From Polaribacter sp. IC073 (GTDB taxonomy: Bacteria; Bacteroidota; Bacteroidia; Flavobacteriales; Flavobacteriaceae), in NCBI RefSeq assembly GCF_007997075.1, contig NZ_VORS01000001.1, positions 310,001-374,000 on the forward strand: DNA of 64,000 nt, read 5' to 3'. Positions within the stretch are counted from its first letter, which is position 1. Every line of letters begins with the position of its first letter. The notes below the pieces were generated by a model. That model saw nothing but the letters and a program-made list of their open reading frames with translations. It had not been told where the DNA came from and did not search any database. Below, piece by piece: positions 36,176 to 43,691 of this stretch. The position numbers and the translations under genes were made by a program.

Positions 36176-37024
36176 ATGAAAATATTCAACAATAAAAAAG
36201 ACTTAAGAGACTGTCTTTTAGAGCATAAAAGTAACAAAAAAACCATTGGTTTTGTACCAACTATGGGGGCGTTACACGACGGACATTTGTCTTTAATCGA
36301 AAAAGCATCCGAAAAAAACGACATTGTGGTGGTTAGTATTTTTGTAAATCCGACACAATTTGACAATGTAGAGGATTTAAAAAAGTATCCAAAAACAATA
36401 GAAAACGATATCAAATTACTAAGCGCTGCTTCTTGTGATATTTTGTTTTCACCTAAGGTGGAAGAAATTTATTCAGAAAACATCACTTCAGAAAAATTTG
36501 ATTTCGATGGTTTAGAGCATCAAATGGAGGGGAAATTTAGAGATGGTCATTTTAATGGTGTTGGCACAGTAGTAAAAACACTTTTTAAAATTGTAGCACC
36601 CGATAAAGCTTATTTTGGTCAAAAAGATTTTCAGCAATTGCAAATCATCAAAAAAATGGTGAAGAAAAATCATTTAAACGTAAAGATTAAAGGATGTCCT
36701 ATTTTTAGAGAACAAGATGGTTTAGCCATGAGCTCTAGAAACATAAGACTGTCTAAAGAGCATCGAGAAATTGCACCTTTTGTTTATAAGACACTTAAAA
36801 AGGTGAAAAAGAAATTTAGTCATAAAAGTATTTCTGAAATTAATAAATGGTTAGAAAATCAATTTAAAAAACAACCTTTATTAACGCTAGAATATTTTAC
36901 AATTGCAGATGAGAAAGCATTAGAAACAGCAAAAACCAAAGAACCCAATAAAAAATATAGAGCTTTTATTGCTGTTTTTGCAGGAGAAATTAGATTGATA
37001 GATAACATTCGTTTAAAACATTAA
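36176..37024 (+). CDS. panC: pantoate--beta-alanine ligase
   Basis: Joins pantoate and beta-alanine with ATP to make pantothenate (vitamin B5), precursor of coenzyme A. The 282 residues contain the HIGH-like ATP site (GFVPTMGALHDGHLSLI), NPTQFDNVEDLKKYP, GKFRDGHFNGVGTVV and the KMSKS-like region around AMSSRN. It is followed after 27 bases by panD, which makes beta-alanine, so the last two steps of pantothenate supply are adjacent. Confidence 0.97.
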   Translation: MKIFNNKKDLRDCLLEHKSNKKTIGFVPTMGALHDGHLSLIEKASEKNDIVVVSIFVNPTQFDNVEDLKKYPKTIENDIKLLSAASCDILFSPKVEEIYSENITSEKFDFDGLEHQMEGKFRDGHFNGVGTVVKTLFKIVAPDKAYFGQKDFQQLQIIKKMVKKNHLNVKIKGCPIFREQDGLAMSSRNIRLSKEHREIAPFVYKTLKKVKKKFSHKSISEINKWLENQFKKQPLLTLEYFTIADEKALETAKTKEPNKKYRAFIAVFAGEIRLIDNIRLKH

Positions 37025-37039
37025 TAATTAAAAAATTCC

Positions 37040-37047
37040 TATTTTTG
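37040..37047 (+). promoter_or_regulatory. -7 promoter box for panD (near-leaderless)
   Basis: TATTTTTG ends four bases before the panD ATG at 37052. The mRNA would start at or beside the start codon. Confidence 0.45.
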
Positions 37048-37051
37048 CCAT

Positions 37052-37402
37052 ATGTTAGTACAAGTTGTAAAATCTAAAATCCACCGTGTAAAAGTTACAG
37101 GTGCAGATTTAAATTATATAGGAAGCATCACCATAGATGAAGATTTAATGGATGCTGCCAATATTATTGAAGGAGAACGTGTTCAAATTGTGAATAACAA
37201 TAATGGCGAGCGTTTAGAAACATACGCAATTCCGGGACCTCGCGGAAGTGGAGAAATCACATTAAATGGCGCTGCTGCAAGAAAAGTAGCAAAAGGCGAT
37301 ATTTTAATTTTAATTGTCTACGGATTTTTAGAACTAGAAGAGGCTAAGAAGTTTAAACCTGCCTTAGTTTTTCCTAACGAAAAAGATAACACCCTTACGT
37401 AA
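37052..37402 (+). CDS. panD: aspartate 1-decarboxylase
   Basis: Decarboxylates aspartate to beta-alanine for pantothenate synthesis. The 116-residue proenzyme cleaves itself between G24 and S25 ([12 protein letters not shown]), leaving a pyruvoyl group on the new N-terminus. Other family features are the Lys/His N-terminus ([16 protein letters not shown]), [13 protein letters not shown] and [20 protein letters not shown]. The next gene starts one base after its stop. Confidence 0.97.
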   Translation: MLVQVVKSKIHRVKVTGADLNYIGSITIDEDLMDAANIIEGERVQIVNNNNGERLETYAIPGPRGSGEITLNGAAARKVAKGDILILIVYGFLELEEAKKFKPALVFPNEKDNTLT

Positions 37403-37403
37403 T

Positions 37404-38348
37404 TTGGATATTAAAAAGATATTAAAAGTTATATTACCACTCGCTTTGGGTGGTTTTTTGGTTTGGTATTCTCTATCGGATATTTCTTTAGAGACGTTAG
37501 GTACATATTTTAAAGAGGCCAATTATGGTTGGATTATTCTCGGACTTTTCTTCGGAATCTTAAGTCATCTTTCTAGGGCTTACAGATGGAAATTTATGCT
37601 AGCACCTTTAGGCTTTAAACCTAAATTTATAAACAGTGTTTTAGCCGTTTTGGTAGGCTATTTAGTAAATCTCGCCTTACCAAGAGCGGGAGAAATCTCT
37701 AGAGCCTCGGTAATGGCAAATTATGAAGACATTCCGTTTGAAAAAGGATTTGGAACTATTGTCGCAGAAAGAATTGCAGATTTAATAATGATGCTTACCA
37801 TTGTTGCGATAACACTTTTTGTGCAGTTCGATTTTATTTACAATTTACTAACCAAAAACTTCGATCCAATAAAAATTAGTGTTGGTTTAGCCATTTTAAG
37901 TGTCTTATTTTACATATTTACTTCCTTTGTAAAAAAAGCCAAATCAGGCTTTTTATTAAAAATTAAAACCTTTGTTTCTGGTTTAATAGAAGGGGTAACA
38001 AGCATCTTCAAAATGAAAAATAAATGGGCTTTTATTTTTCATACCGTTTTTATTTGGGCAATGTACGTAGCTATGTTTTGGGCAACAATTCCTGCAATTA
38101 ACGGATTAGACGTTCCTTTTGGTGGTATTTTAATCGGTTTTATTGCTGGCGGATTCTCTATTGCCGCAACTAATGGCGGCATTGGCTTGTATCCTTTGGC
38201 GGTAGCCGGTGCATTGGCTTTGTTTGATATTCCTACAGAACCAGCAACTGCTTTTGGTTGGATTATGTGGACAGCACAAACAGCAATGATTGTTGTTTTT
38301 GGTGGTTTGGCATTCCTATTACTTCCTATTTACAACAAGAATAAGTAA
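37404..38348 (+). CDS. lysylphosphatidylglycerol synthase TM region/UPF0104 family flippase-like protein
   Basis: A 314-residue integral membrane protein with about eight helices. It has the family pattern SHLSRAYRWKFMLAPLG, LVGYLVNLALPRAGEISRAS, EKGFGTIVAERIADL and a glycine-rich AATNGGIGLYPLAVAGALALF near the end. It corresponds to the membrane part of MprF-type proteins without the synthase domain; such stand-alone members are of unsettled function. The start is TTG at 37404, giving a TAA-T-TTG junction with panD that suggests translational coupling. Confidence 0.86.
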   Translation: MDIKKILKVILPLALGGFLVWYSLSDISLETLGTYFKEANYGWIILGLFFGILSHLSRAYRWKFMLAPLGFKPKFINSVLAVLVGYLVNLALPRAGEISRASVMANYEDIPFEKGFGTIVAERIADLIMMLTIVAITLFVQFDFIYNLLTKNFDPIKISVGLAILSVLFYIFTSFVKKAKSGFLLKIKTFVSGLIEGVTSIFKMKNKWAFIFHTVFIWAMYVAMFWATIPAINGLDVPFGGILIGFIAGGFSIAATNGGIGLYPLAVAGALALFDIPTEPATAFGWIMWTAQTAMIVVFGGLAFLLLPIYNKNK

Positions 38349-38657
38349 TTTTTCTGGGCGTTCCCAAAAGGTCGCGCTTTACGTTGTATCTTTTTTTCAT
38401 ATTGTCATCATAAAGAAAGTTTTTTACTTTCTATAGCAATCTTCCTTCTAAAAAGAGATTGCTTCGTGCCTCGCAACGACCAATCTCCAAAAAAAAGGAT
38501 GCCACTTCAATCGCTAACGCAAGTATTTGCTAACTTTTAGAAAACCTTCAATACAAAATATTTTTTAAAAATACTATCTTTGGTTAAAAGCAATTTTTAT
38601 GAACACAAGAAACAAGAAAATGCTTTCTTTGTAAATTAATAGCTTAATAATTGACAA

Positions 38658-38688
38658 GACCTCACAGGTTTTAAAAACCTGTAAGGTC
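38658..38688. repeat. palindromic dispersed repeat, copy 2
   Basis: A 31-base near-perfect palindrome (arms of about 14 bases with one mismatch, AT-only centre). It matches 15911-15941 at about 26 of 31 positions. The two copies are in unrelated gene contexts, which indicates a repeat family. Confidence 0.6.
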
Positions 38689-38742
38689 TATTTATTTATA
38701 ATAAAAGATCTTAACTTTATTTTATGAGATTGTAGAAACTTG

Positions 38743-38750
38743 TAACTTTG
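38743..38750 (+). promoter_or_regulatory. -7 promoter box for radA
   Basis: TAACTTTG matches TAnnTTTG, 28 bases before the radA ATG. Confidence 0.5.
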
Positions 38751-38778
38751 ATACTTCAAAATTTTATAACTAAAACTA

Positions 38779-40140
38779 ATGGCTAAAACAAAAACAACTT
38801 TTTTCTGTCAGAATTGTGGTACTCAACATGCAAAATGGGTTGGGCAGTGTGGTGCTTGTAAAGAATGGAATACCATTGTAGAAGAAGTAATTCAGAAAGA
38901 AGAAAAACGCGTTTGGAAACAATCTACAACCGCAAAACAGACTGTAAATAAGCCTTTAAAAATAGCTGATATTGTCCTAAATCCAGAAGAAAGGATTGTA
39001 ACTAATAATAACGAATTAGACACGGTTTTAGGTGGCGGCTTGGTAAAAGGTTCTGTAACACTTTTAGGTGGAGAACCAGGTATTGGAAAATCGACTTTAT
39101 TATTACAAGTCGCATTAAACATTCGCCAGAAAGTACTGTATGTTTCCGGAGAAGAAAGTCAGTCTCAAATAAAAATGAGAGCAGAAAGATTAGAAGCAAA
39201 CAATTCTAATTGTTTAATTCTTACAGAAACCAACACACAACAAATCTTCAAAAACATCGAAGAAACAGCACCAGAAGTTTTAGTAATAGATTCTATACAA
39301 ACACTTCATACAAGTGCTATAGAAGCATCTCCTGGTAGTATTTCTCAAATCAGAGAAACTGCTGCAGAATTAATAAAATATGCCAAAGAAACGGCAACAC
39401 CAGTTTTATTAATTGGGCATATAAATAAAGACGGAAACATTGCTGGACCAAAAATTTTAGAACACATGGTAGATGTTGTTTTACAGTTTGAGGGAGACAG
39501 AAACCATACCTACAGAATATTAAGAAGTCAAAAAAATAGGTTTGGTTCTACTTCCGAATTAGGAATTTATGAAATGCTTTCTAACGGGTTAAGAGAAATA
39601 TCAAATCCGTCTGAAATTCTAATCTCAAAGAAAGATGCAGATTTAAGCGGAACCGCAATTGCATCTACTTTAGAAGGAATTAGACCTCTAATGATAGAAA
39701 TACAAGCGTTGGTTTCTACGGCTGTTTACGGGACACCGCAACGTTCTACAACGGGTTATAATTTAAAAAGATTAAACATGATTTTAGCGGTTCTAGAAAA
39801 AAGAGCTGGTTTTAAATTAGGTGCTAAAGATGTCTTTTTAAATATTACAGGAGGAATAAATGTAGATGATCCTGCGATTGATTTAGCAGTTGTTGCAGCT
39901 ATTTTATCCTCTAACCAGGATGTGGCCATAAACCCAAATGTATGTTTTGCTGCAGAAGTTGGGTTGGCAGGAGAAATTAGACCAGTTTCTAAAATAGATC
40001 AACGTATTTTAGAGGCAGAAAAACTAGGTTATAAAACACTTGTTGCATCAAAATACAATAAAATAACTTCTAAAAACCATGGAATTAAATTGGTTTTAGT
40101 TGGTAAAATAGAAGAAGCTTTTGCTACTTTGTTTGCCTAA
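38779..40140 (+). CDS. radA: DNA repair protein RadA
   Basis: RadA is a RecA-like, DnaB-type helicase that helps process recombination intermediates. The 453 residues carry an N-terminal zinc finger (C10, C13, C24, C27), the Walker A motif GGEPGIGKST near 93, Walker B EVLVIDSIQ, the diagnostic KNRFG motif near residue 251 and a C-terminal Lon-protease-like domain (GGINVDDPAIDLAVVAAI) without the catalytic pair being evident. It is a monocistronic gene by spacing. Confidence 0.97.
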   Translation: MAKTKTTFFCQNCGTQHAKWVGQCGACKEWNTIVEEVIQKEEKRVWKQSTTAKQTVNKPLKIADIVLNPEERIVTNNNELDTVLGGGLVKGSVTLLGGEPGIGKSTLLLQVALNIRQKVLYVSGEESQSQIKMRAERLEANNSNCLILTETNTQQIFKNIEETAPEVLVIDSIQTLHTSAIEASPGSISQIRETAAELIKYAKETATPVLLIGHINKDGNIAGPKILEHMVDVVLQFEGDRNHTYRILRSQKNRFGSTSELGIYEMLSNGLREISNPSEILISKKDADLSGTAIASTLEGIRPLMIEIQALVSTAVYGTPQRSTTGYNLKRLNMILAVLEKRAGFKLGAKDVFLNITGGINVDDPAIDLAVVAAILSSNQDVAINPNVCFAAEVGLAGEIRPVSKIDQRILEAEKLGYKTLVASKYNKITSKNHGIKLVLVGKIEEAFATLFA

Positions 40141-40180
40141 CTGAACCTTTTAAGTCTTATTTCTAATAATAAATCTGATA

Positions 40181-40213
40181 AAAAAAAAAGCGAGAAATTA
40201 TTAAATTTCTCGC
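40181..40213 (-). terminator. terminator after the cupredoxin gene
   Basis: Ten-pair perfect stem (40190-40199 with 40204-40213), and a run of ten A on the plus strand gives the T tail on the minus strand. Confidence 0.85.
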
Positions 40214-40257
40214 TAACAATTTTAAGTATGAACATTTAAAATACTATGATTTAATCT

Positions 40258-40788
40258 TTAAATCACAATAAATTTCCCATTCATAACTGCATAATGCCCA
40301 GGAAAACTACAGATAAACCTGTAAGTTCCTGCCGCTGGTGCATCAAATTCTATAGTTGTTTCTTCACCTCCACCAATTAATTTGGTGTGTACAATAACGT
40401 CTTCTGTATTTTCTGGTATGTATTCATTTGAAGAAGCGCTTGCTGCCTTATTGCCAAATGAAGACATACTAACACCTTTTTTAAGCAAAACAAAATTATG
40501 CCCCATCACTTTTTTATCCATTTTACCCGTATGTTTAAAAGTGATTTTTACTTTTTTACCTCCTTCAACCTTTAATATTTCTTTGCTAAATTTCATAGCA
40601 TCATTAGAGGTTAAAATGATGTCGTTAGACGCCTCAATATCGCTGTACAAATCTACTTTAGGTTTTGTTTCTTTTGGAGTTTCTGTTGTCTTTTTACTAC
40701 TTGGTACTTCCTTTTTTTCCCCTTTTCCTCCACAACTTATAATAGTAAATAAAAGGATGAATAGAACTGATAATTTGAATGTTTTCAT
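40258..40788 (-). CDS. azurin/plastocyanin-type copper lipoprotein
   Basis: A 176-residue lipoprotein (signal ending TIISC, Cys19) with a charged Lys/Glu/Thr linker to about residue 48 and then a cupredoxin domain. The type-1 copper ligands are visible: His in VMGHNFVLL, Cys in RFICSFPGH, the His after FPG and Met in YAVMNGK. The arrangement is azurin-like. It would carry electrons in the periplasm, possibly to the oxidase or a nitrite reductase. Its genetic partners are not apparent here, as it is flanked by terminators. Confidence 0.92.
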   Translation of the reverse strand: MKTFKLSVLFILLFTIISCGGKGEKKEVPSSKKTTETPKETKPKVDLYSDIEASNDIILTSNDAMKFSKEILKVEGGKKVKITFKHTGKMDKKVMGHNFVLLKKGVSMSSFGNKAASASSNEYIPENTEDVIVHTKLIGGGEETTIEFDAPAAGTYRFICSFPGHYAVMNGKFIVI

Positions 40789-40941
40789 ATTTTATGTTTT
40801 ATATTAAAATCCTAATACAAAATTAACAATAATGTCTTGAATAAAATAAACTGTAGTCATAAAATTTAAATAATATTATCAACCTATATTTGTGCAGAAT
40901 ATAAATATCTCTGCTTAAATAATTCTATTCCTAAATTTAAA

Positions 40942-40973
40942 CTAAAAAAAAACCGAACATTTCTGCTCGGTTT
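40942..40973 (-). terminator. terminator after hemD
   Basis: Stem about 40951-40959 with 40964-40973 (one G-U on the minus strand) followed by a T run on that strand. Confidence 0.75.
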
Positions 40974-41003
40974 TCATCAATTTTATAAACTTAAAATAAG
41001 GTA

Positions 41004-41750
41004 TTATTTCTTATTTACAGATTTTATATATTTATCTAAAGCCATGGTCATAGAAGGTGTGTCTGGTGAAGGTGCTTCTATATCACACTTTAAACCAGCG
41101 TCTGTTACAGCTTTTACCGTAGAGTTACCAAAAGCAGCAATTCTAGTGTTGTCTTGTTTAAATTCTGGGAAATTTTGAAACAATGATTCTATTCCTGAAG
41201 GACTGAAAAATACTAAAATATCATAAGTAACATTTTCTAAATCAGATAAATCACTTACCACGGTTCTGTATAAGTCTAAACGCGTCCAATTAATTCCTAA
41301 TTTATCTAATTCTTCTGGAACTAAAGGTTTTAACTTATCTGAAGAAGGTAACAAGAAATTTTCTGTTTTATGCTTCTTAATTAATTTTATTAAATCTGGA
41401 AATGTTCTAGTACCAACATAAATCTTACGTTTTCTATACACTACATATTTTTGCAAATAAAAAGCTACAGCTTCAGACTGACAGAAGTATTTCATATCAT
41501 CTGGCACTTTAAAACGCATTTCTTCAGCTATTTTAAAGAAGTAATCTACAGCATTTCTACTTGTTAAAATAATAGCAGAAAAATCTTTGAAATCTATCTT
41601 TTGATTTCTAATTTCTTTTACAGGGATACCTTCTACATGAATAAAAGATCTAAAGTCAATTTTTACTTTTTGTTTATCAGACAAATCAAAATAAGGGGAA
41701 GTTTCTGTCTTTGGTGCTGGTTGCGATACCAAAATTGTTTTCACTTTCAT
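41004..41750 (-). CDS. hemD: uroporphyrinogen-III synthase
   Basis: Closes and inverts ring D of hydroxymethylbilane, giving uroporphyrinogen III for heme synthesis. The 248-residue sequence is of the divergent Bacteroidota HemD type: VKTILVSQPAPKTETSPYFDL at the start (first 20 are typical), AIILTSRNAVDYFF, KYFCQSEAVAFYLQKY and YDILVFFSPSGIESLF. Sequence identity in this family is low, so the call rests on these motifs and on the usual neighbour DUF4271, 18 bases upstream. Confidence 0.88.
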   Translation of the reverse strand: MKVKTILVSQPAPKTETSPYFDLSDKQKVKIDFRSFIHVEGIPVKEIRNQKIDFKDFSAIILTSRNAVDYFFKIAEEMRFKVPDDMKYFCQSEAVAFYLQKYVVYRKRKIYVGTRTFPDLIKLIKKHKTENFLLPSSDKLKPLVPEELDKLGINWTRLDLYRTVVSDLSDLENVTYDILVFFSPSGIESLFQNFPEFKQDNTRIAAFGNSTVKAVTDAGLKCDIEAPSPDTPSMTMALDKYIKSVNKK

Positions 41751-41768
41751 ACGCCTTCGTTTTTAAAT

Positions 41769-42410
41769 TTAAAGCATCAATTTAAACAGTGTTATAAGCG
41801 GTGCTATTTCGAAGGCGCAAATGTACAATATAAAATAAAACAACTCGCTAAAAATCAGGTTTTTGTTATTACCTAAGTGAAAGACGAATCTTAAGAAAAA
41901 TAAACCGAAAGCTATGTATCTAAAAGTTGAAGCGTTTAAAGGACTAAACTGAAAAATGACAAAGAAAATTAAAAGAAAAAAACTAATGGAATATAGGTAG
42001 CTAAATTTAGAAACGATATAAAAACGGACTTGTTTTTTTATCAAAAAAAGTTTCATAAGCGCTACTTCGAGTAAACTTTTGACAATAAAGTAACCAAAAA
42101 CGACTCCTAAAATGGTTGAAAAAGAAGAAAAGTCAAGCGAATAATCTGCTTTCTTTTCTGAAATAAGTAAACTAAGGCAAAGTGCTAAAACTGTTGATGA
42201 AAAAACAAAAAGTAAACTATAAAAGAAACTAAAAAAAGAAGTATCTTCTTCTACCTCATCTTCTATAAAACCCCGATTAAACAGCGCAAAAACATATCCT
42301 TTTAATTTTTCTGCATCTAGTACTTTTAAAACAGCAATAATGGCAAATAGGAACACCAAAACAATAGGAATCCAATTTGTATTAACCGCTATTTTTTCTA
42401 GTGCCTGCAC
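41769..42410 (-). CDS. DUF4271 family membrane protein
   Basis: A 213-residue protein with six to seven helices and little else. Family-type features are NTNWIPIVLVFLFAIIAVLKVLDAEKL at the N-terminus (about 20 residues diagnostic) and a C-terminal LYICAFEIAPLITLFKLML. DUF4271 is regularly found before hemD in Flavobacteriia. The function is unknown. The start is GTG at 42410, supported by a -7 box 26 bases upstream. Confidence 0.82.
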   Translation of the reverse strand: MQALEKIAVNTNWIPIVLVFLFAIIAVLKVLDAEKLKGYVFALFNRGFIEDEVEEDTSFFSFFYSLLFVFSSTVLALCLSLLISEKKADYSLDFSSFSTILGVVFGYFIVKSLLEVALMKLFLIKKQVRFYIVSKFSYLYSISFFLLIFFVIFQFSPLNASTFRYIAFGLFFLRFVFHLGNNKNLIFSELFYFILYICAFEIAPLITLFKLML

Positions 42411-42435
42411 TTTTTACCCATTAATAAGATTAAAA

Positions 42436-42443
42436 CAAAATTA
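42436..42443 (-). promoter_or_regulatory. -7 promoter box for DUF4271-hemD
   Basis: TAATTTTG on the minus strand matches TAnnTTTG. The box for the opposite gene lies at 42458-42465. Confidence 0.45.
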
Positions 42444-42457
42444 GTAATTAAAAAATG

Positions 42458-42465
42458 TATATTTG
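42458..42465 (+). promoter_or_regulatory. -7 promoter box for the polyprenol mannosyltransferase gene
   Basis: TATATTTG matches TAnnTTTG, 26 bases before the ATG at 42492. Confidence 0.5.
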
Positions 42466-42491
42466 TATTCTTACCACATGAAATTTCATTT

Positions 42492-43214
42492 ATGTCAGAT
42501 ACTTTAGTTATCATTCCTACTTATAACGAAAAAGAGAACATAGAAGCTATTATTAGAGCTGTTTTTAAAGAAGAAAAAATATTTGATATTTTAGTAGTTG
42601 ATGATACTTCTCCTGATGGAACTTCAATAATTGTAGAAAAGTTAATAGTAGCTTTTCCTAACCGGCTTTTTATTGAAAAAAGAACAGGCAAAAGCGGCTT
42701 AGGTACTGCATACATTCATGGTTTTAAATGGGCTTTGGCTAGGAAATATGAGTATATCGTAGAAATGGATGCCGATTTTTCCCACAACCCTAAAGATCTA
42801 ATTCGTTTATACAATGCTTGTGCGCTTGAGGGCGGAGATGTTTCTGTAGGATCTAGGTACGTAAACAACCAAGTAAACGTAGTAAATTGGGATATGAAAC
42901 GATTACTACTTTCTTATTTTGCATCAAAATATGTGCGTATCATTACTAGAATTCCGGTCTTTGACACTACCGCTGGTTTTGTCTGCTGGAAACGTAATGT
43001 TTTAGAAACCATAAATTTAGATAAGATTAAGTTTATAGGATATGCTTTTCAAATTGAAATGAAGTTTAAAGCTTGGAAACACAAATTCAGTATAAAAGAA
43101 GTATCTGTCGTTTTTACAGACAGAGATTTAGGAACCTCTAAAATGAGTGGAAATATTATTTCTGAAGCACTTTTTGGAGTCATAAAAATGAAATTAAAAG
43201 GATTGCCAAAATAG
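42492..43214 (+). CDS. polyprenol monophosphomannose synthase (DPM1-like GT2)
   Basis: A GT2 glycosyltransferase that moves a sugar, mannose in characterised members, from a nucleotide onto polyprenyl phosphate on the inner face of the membrane. The 240 residues have the DPM1 motifs IIPTYNEKENIEAII, ILVVDDTSPDGT, EMDADFSHNP and TTAGFVCWKR. No C-terminal membrane helices are present, as in the soluble DPM1 type. Flavobacteria use such enzymes for protein O-glycosylation and polysaccharides. A GNAT gene follows after eight bases. Confidence 0.93.
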   Translation: MSDTLVIIPTYNEKENIEAIIRAVFKEEKIFDILVVDDTSPDGTSIIVEKLIVAFPNRLFIEKRTGKSGLGTAYIHGFKWALARKYEYIVEMDADFSHNPKDLIRLYNACALEGGDVSVGSRYVNNQVNVVNWDMKRLLLSYFASKYVRIITRIPVFDTTAGFVCWKRNVLETINLDKIKFIGYAFQIEMKFKAWKHKFSIKEVSVVFTDRDLGTSKMSGNIISEALFGVIKMKLKGLPK

Positions 43215-43222
43215 TTTATACC

Positions 43223-43684
43223 ATGAGTACTATTTCAATTAGAACAGCAAATTTAAACGATTTAGAAACGCTTTTAGAGTTTGAGCAAGGAGTTGTAGCA
43301 GCAGAAAGGCCTTTAGATCCTTTTCTGGCTGATGGCGAGTTGTCTTATTACAACATACCAGAATTAATTACTGCAGAAAATACTCATCTAATAGTTGCTG
43401 TCTCAAAGGATGAATTAGTTGGTTCTGGCTATATTAGAACCATAGAATCTAAACAATATCATAAAAACCCAAAACACGGTTATATTGGTTTTATCTTTGT
43501 AAAACCTTCTTTTAGAGGTAAAAGAATTAGCAATATCGTTTTAGAATCTCTAAAAGAATGGGCAAGAGATAAAAACATAAAAGAATTAAGACTAGATGTT
43601 TACAGTAATAATTTAAGCGCCCTAAAATCTTATGAGCGTTTTGGTTTTACAAAAAGTCTAGTGAATATGAAAATTGATATTTAA
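43223..43684 (+). CDS. GNAT family N-acetyltransferase
   Basis: A 153-residue acetyltransferase with the GNAT fold. The acetyl-CoA loop is FIFVKPSFRGKRISNIVLESL (the R-G-K-R-I pattern at about 98-102), followed by LRLDVYSNNLSALKSYERFGF. The substrate cannot be told. Its coding region ends eight bases before the dihydroorotase ATG. Confidence 0.9.
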   Translation: MSTISIRTANLNDLETLLEFEQGVVAAERPLDPFLADGELSYYNIPELITAENTHLIVAVSKDELVGSGYIRTIESKQYHKNPKHGYIGFIFVKPSFRGKRISNIVLESLKEWARDKNIKELRLDVYSNNLSALKSYERFGFTKSLVNMKIDI

Positions 43685-43691
43685 GAAGAAA

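Larger units (their letters stand above)
38349..38778. other. 430-base intergenic region with repeat-like segments
   Basis: No credible gene. It contains an inverted repeat (38435-38442 with 38456-38463) leading into a stretch at 38455-38480 that reads like a dispersed Bacteroidota intergenic phrase, the palindromic repeat at 38658-38688, and the radA -7 box at 38743-38750. Base composition in 38355-38490 is visibly richer in G and C than the surroundings. Confidence 0.55.

Noticed and set aside
38349..38640. A transposase or insertion sequence in the radA upstream region
   Set aside because: No open frame, terminal inverted repeats or target duplications were seen; only short repeat-like words.
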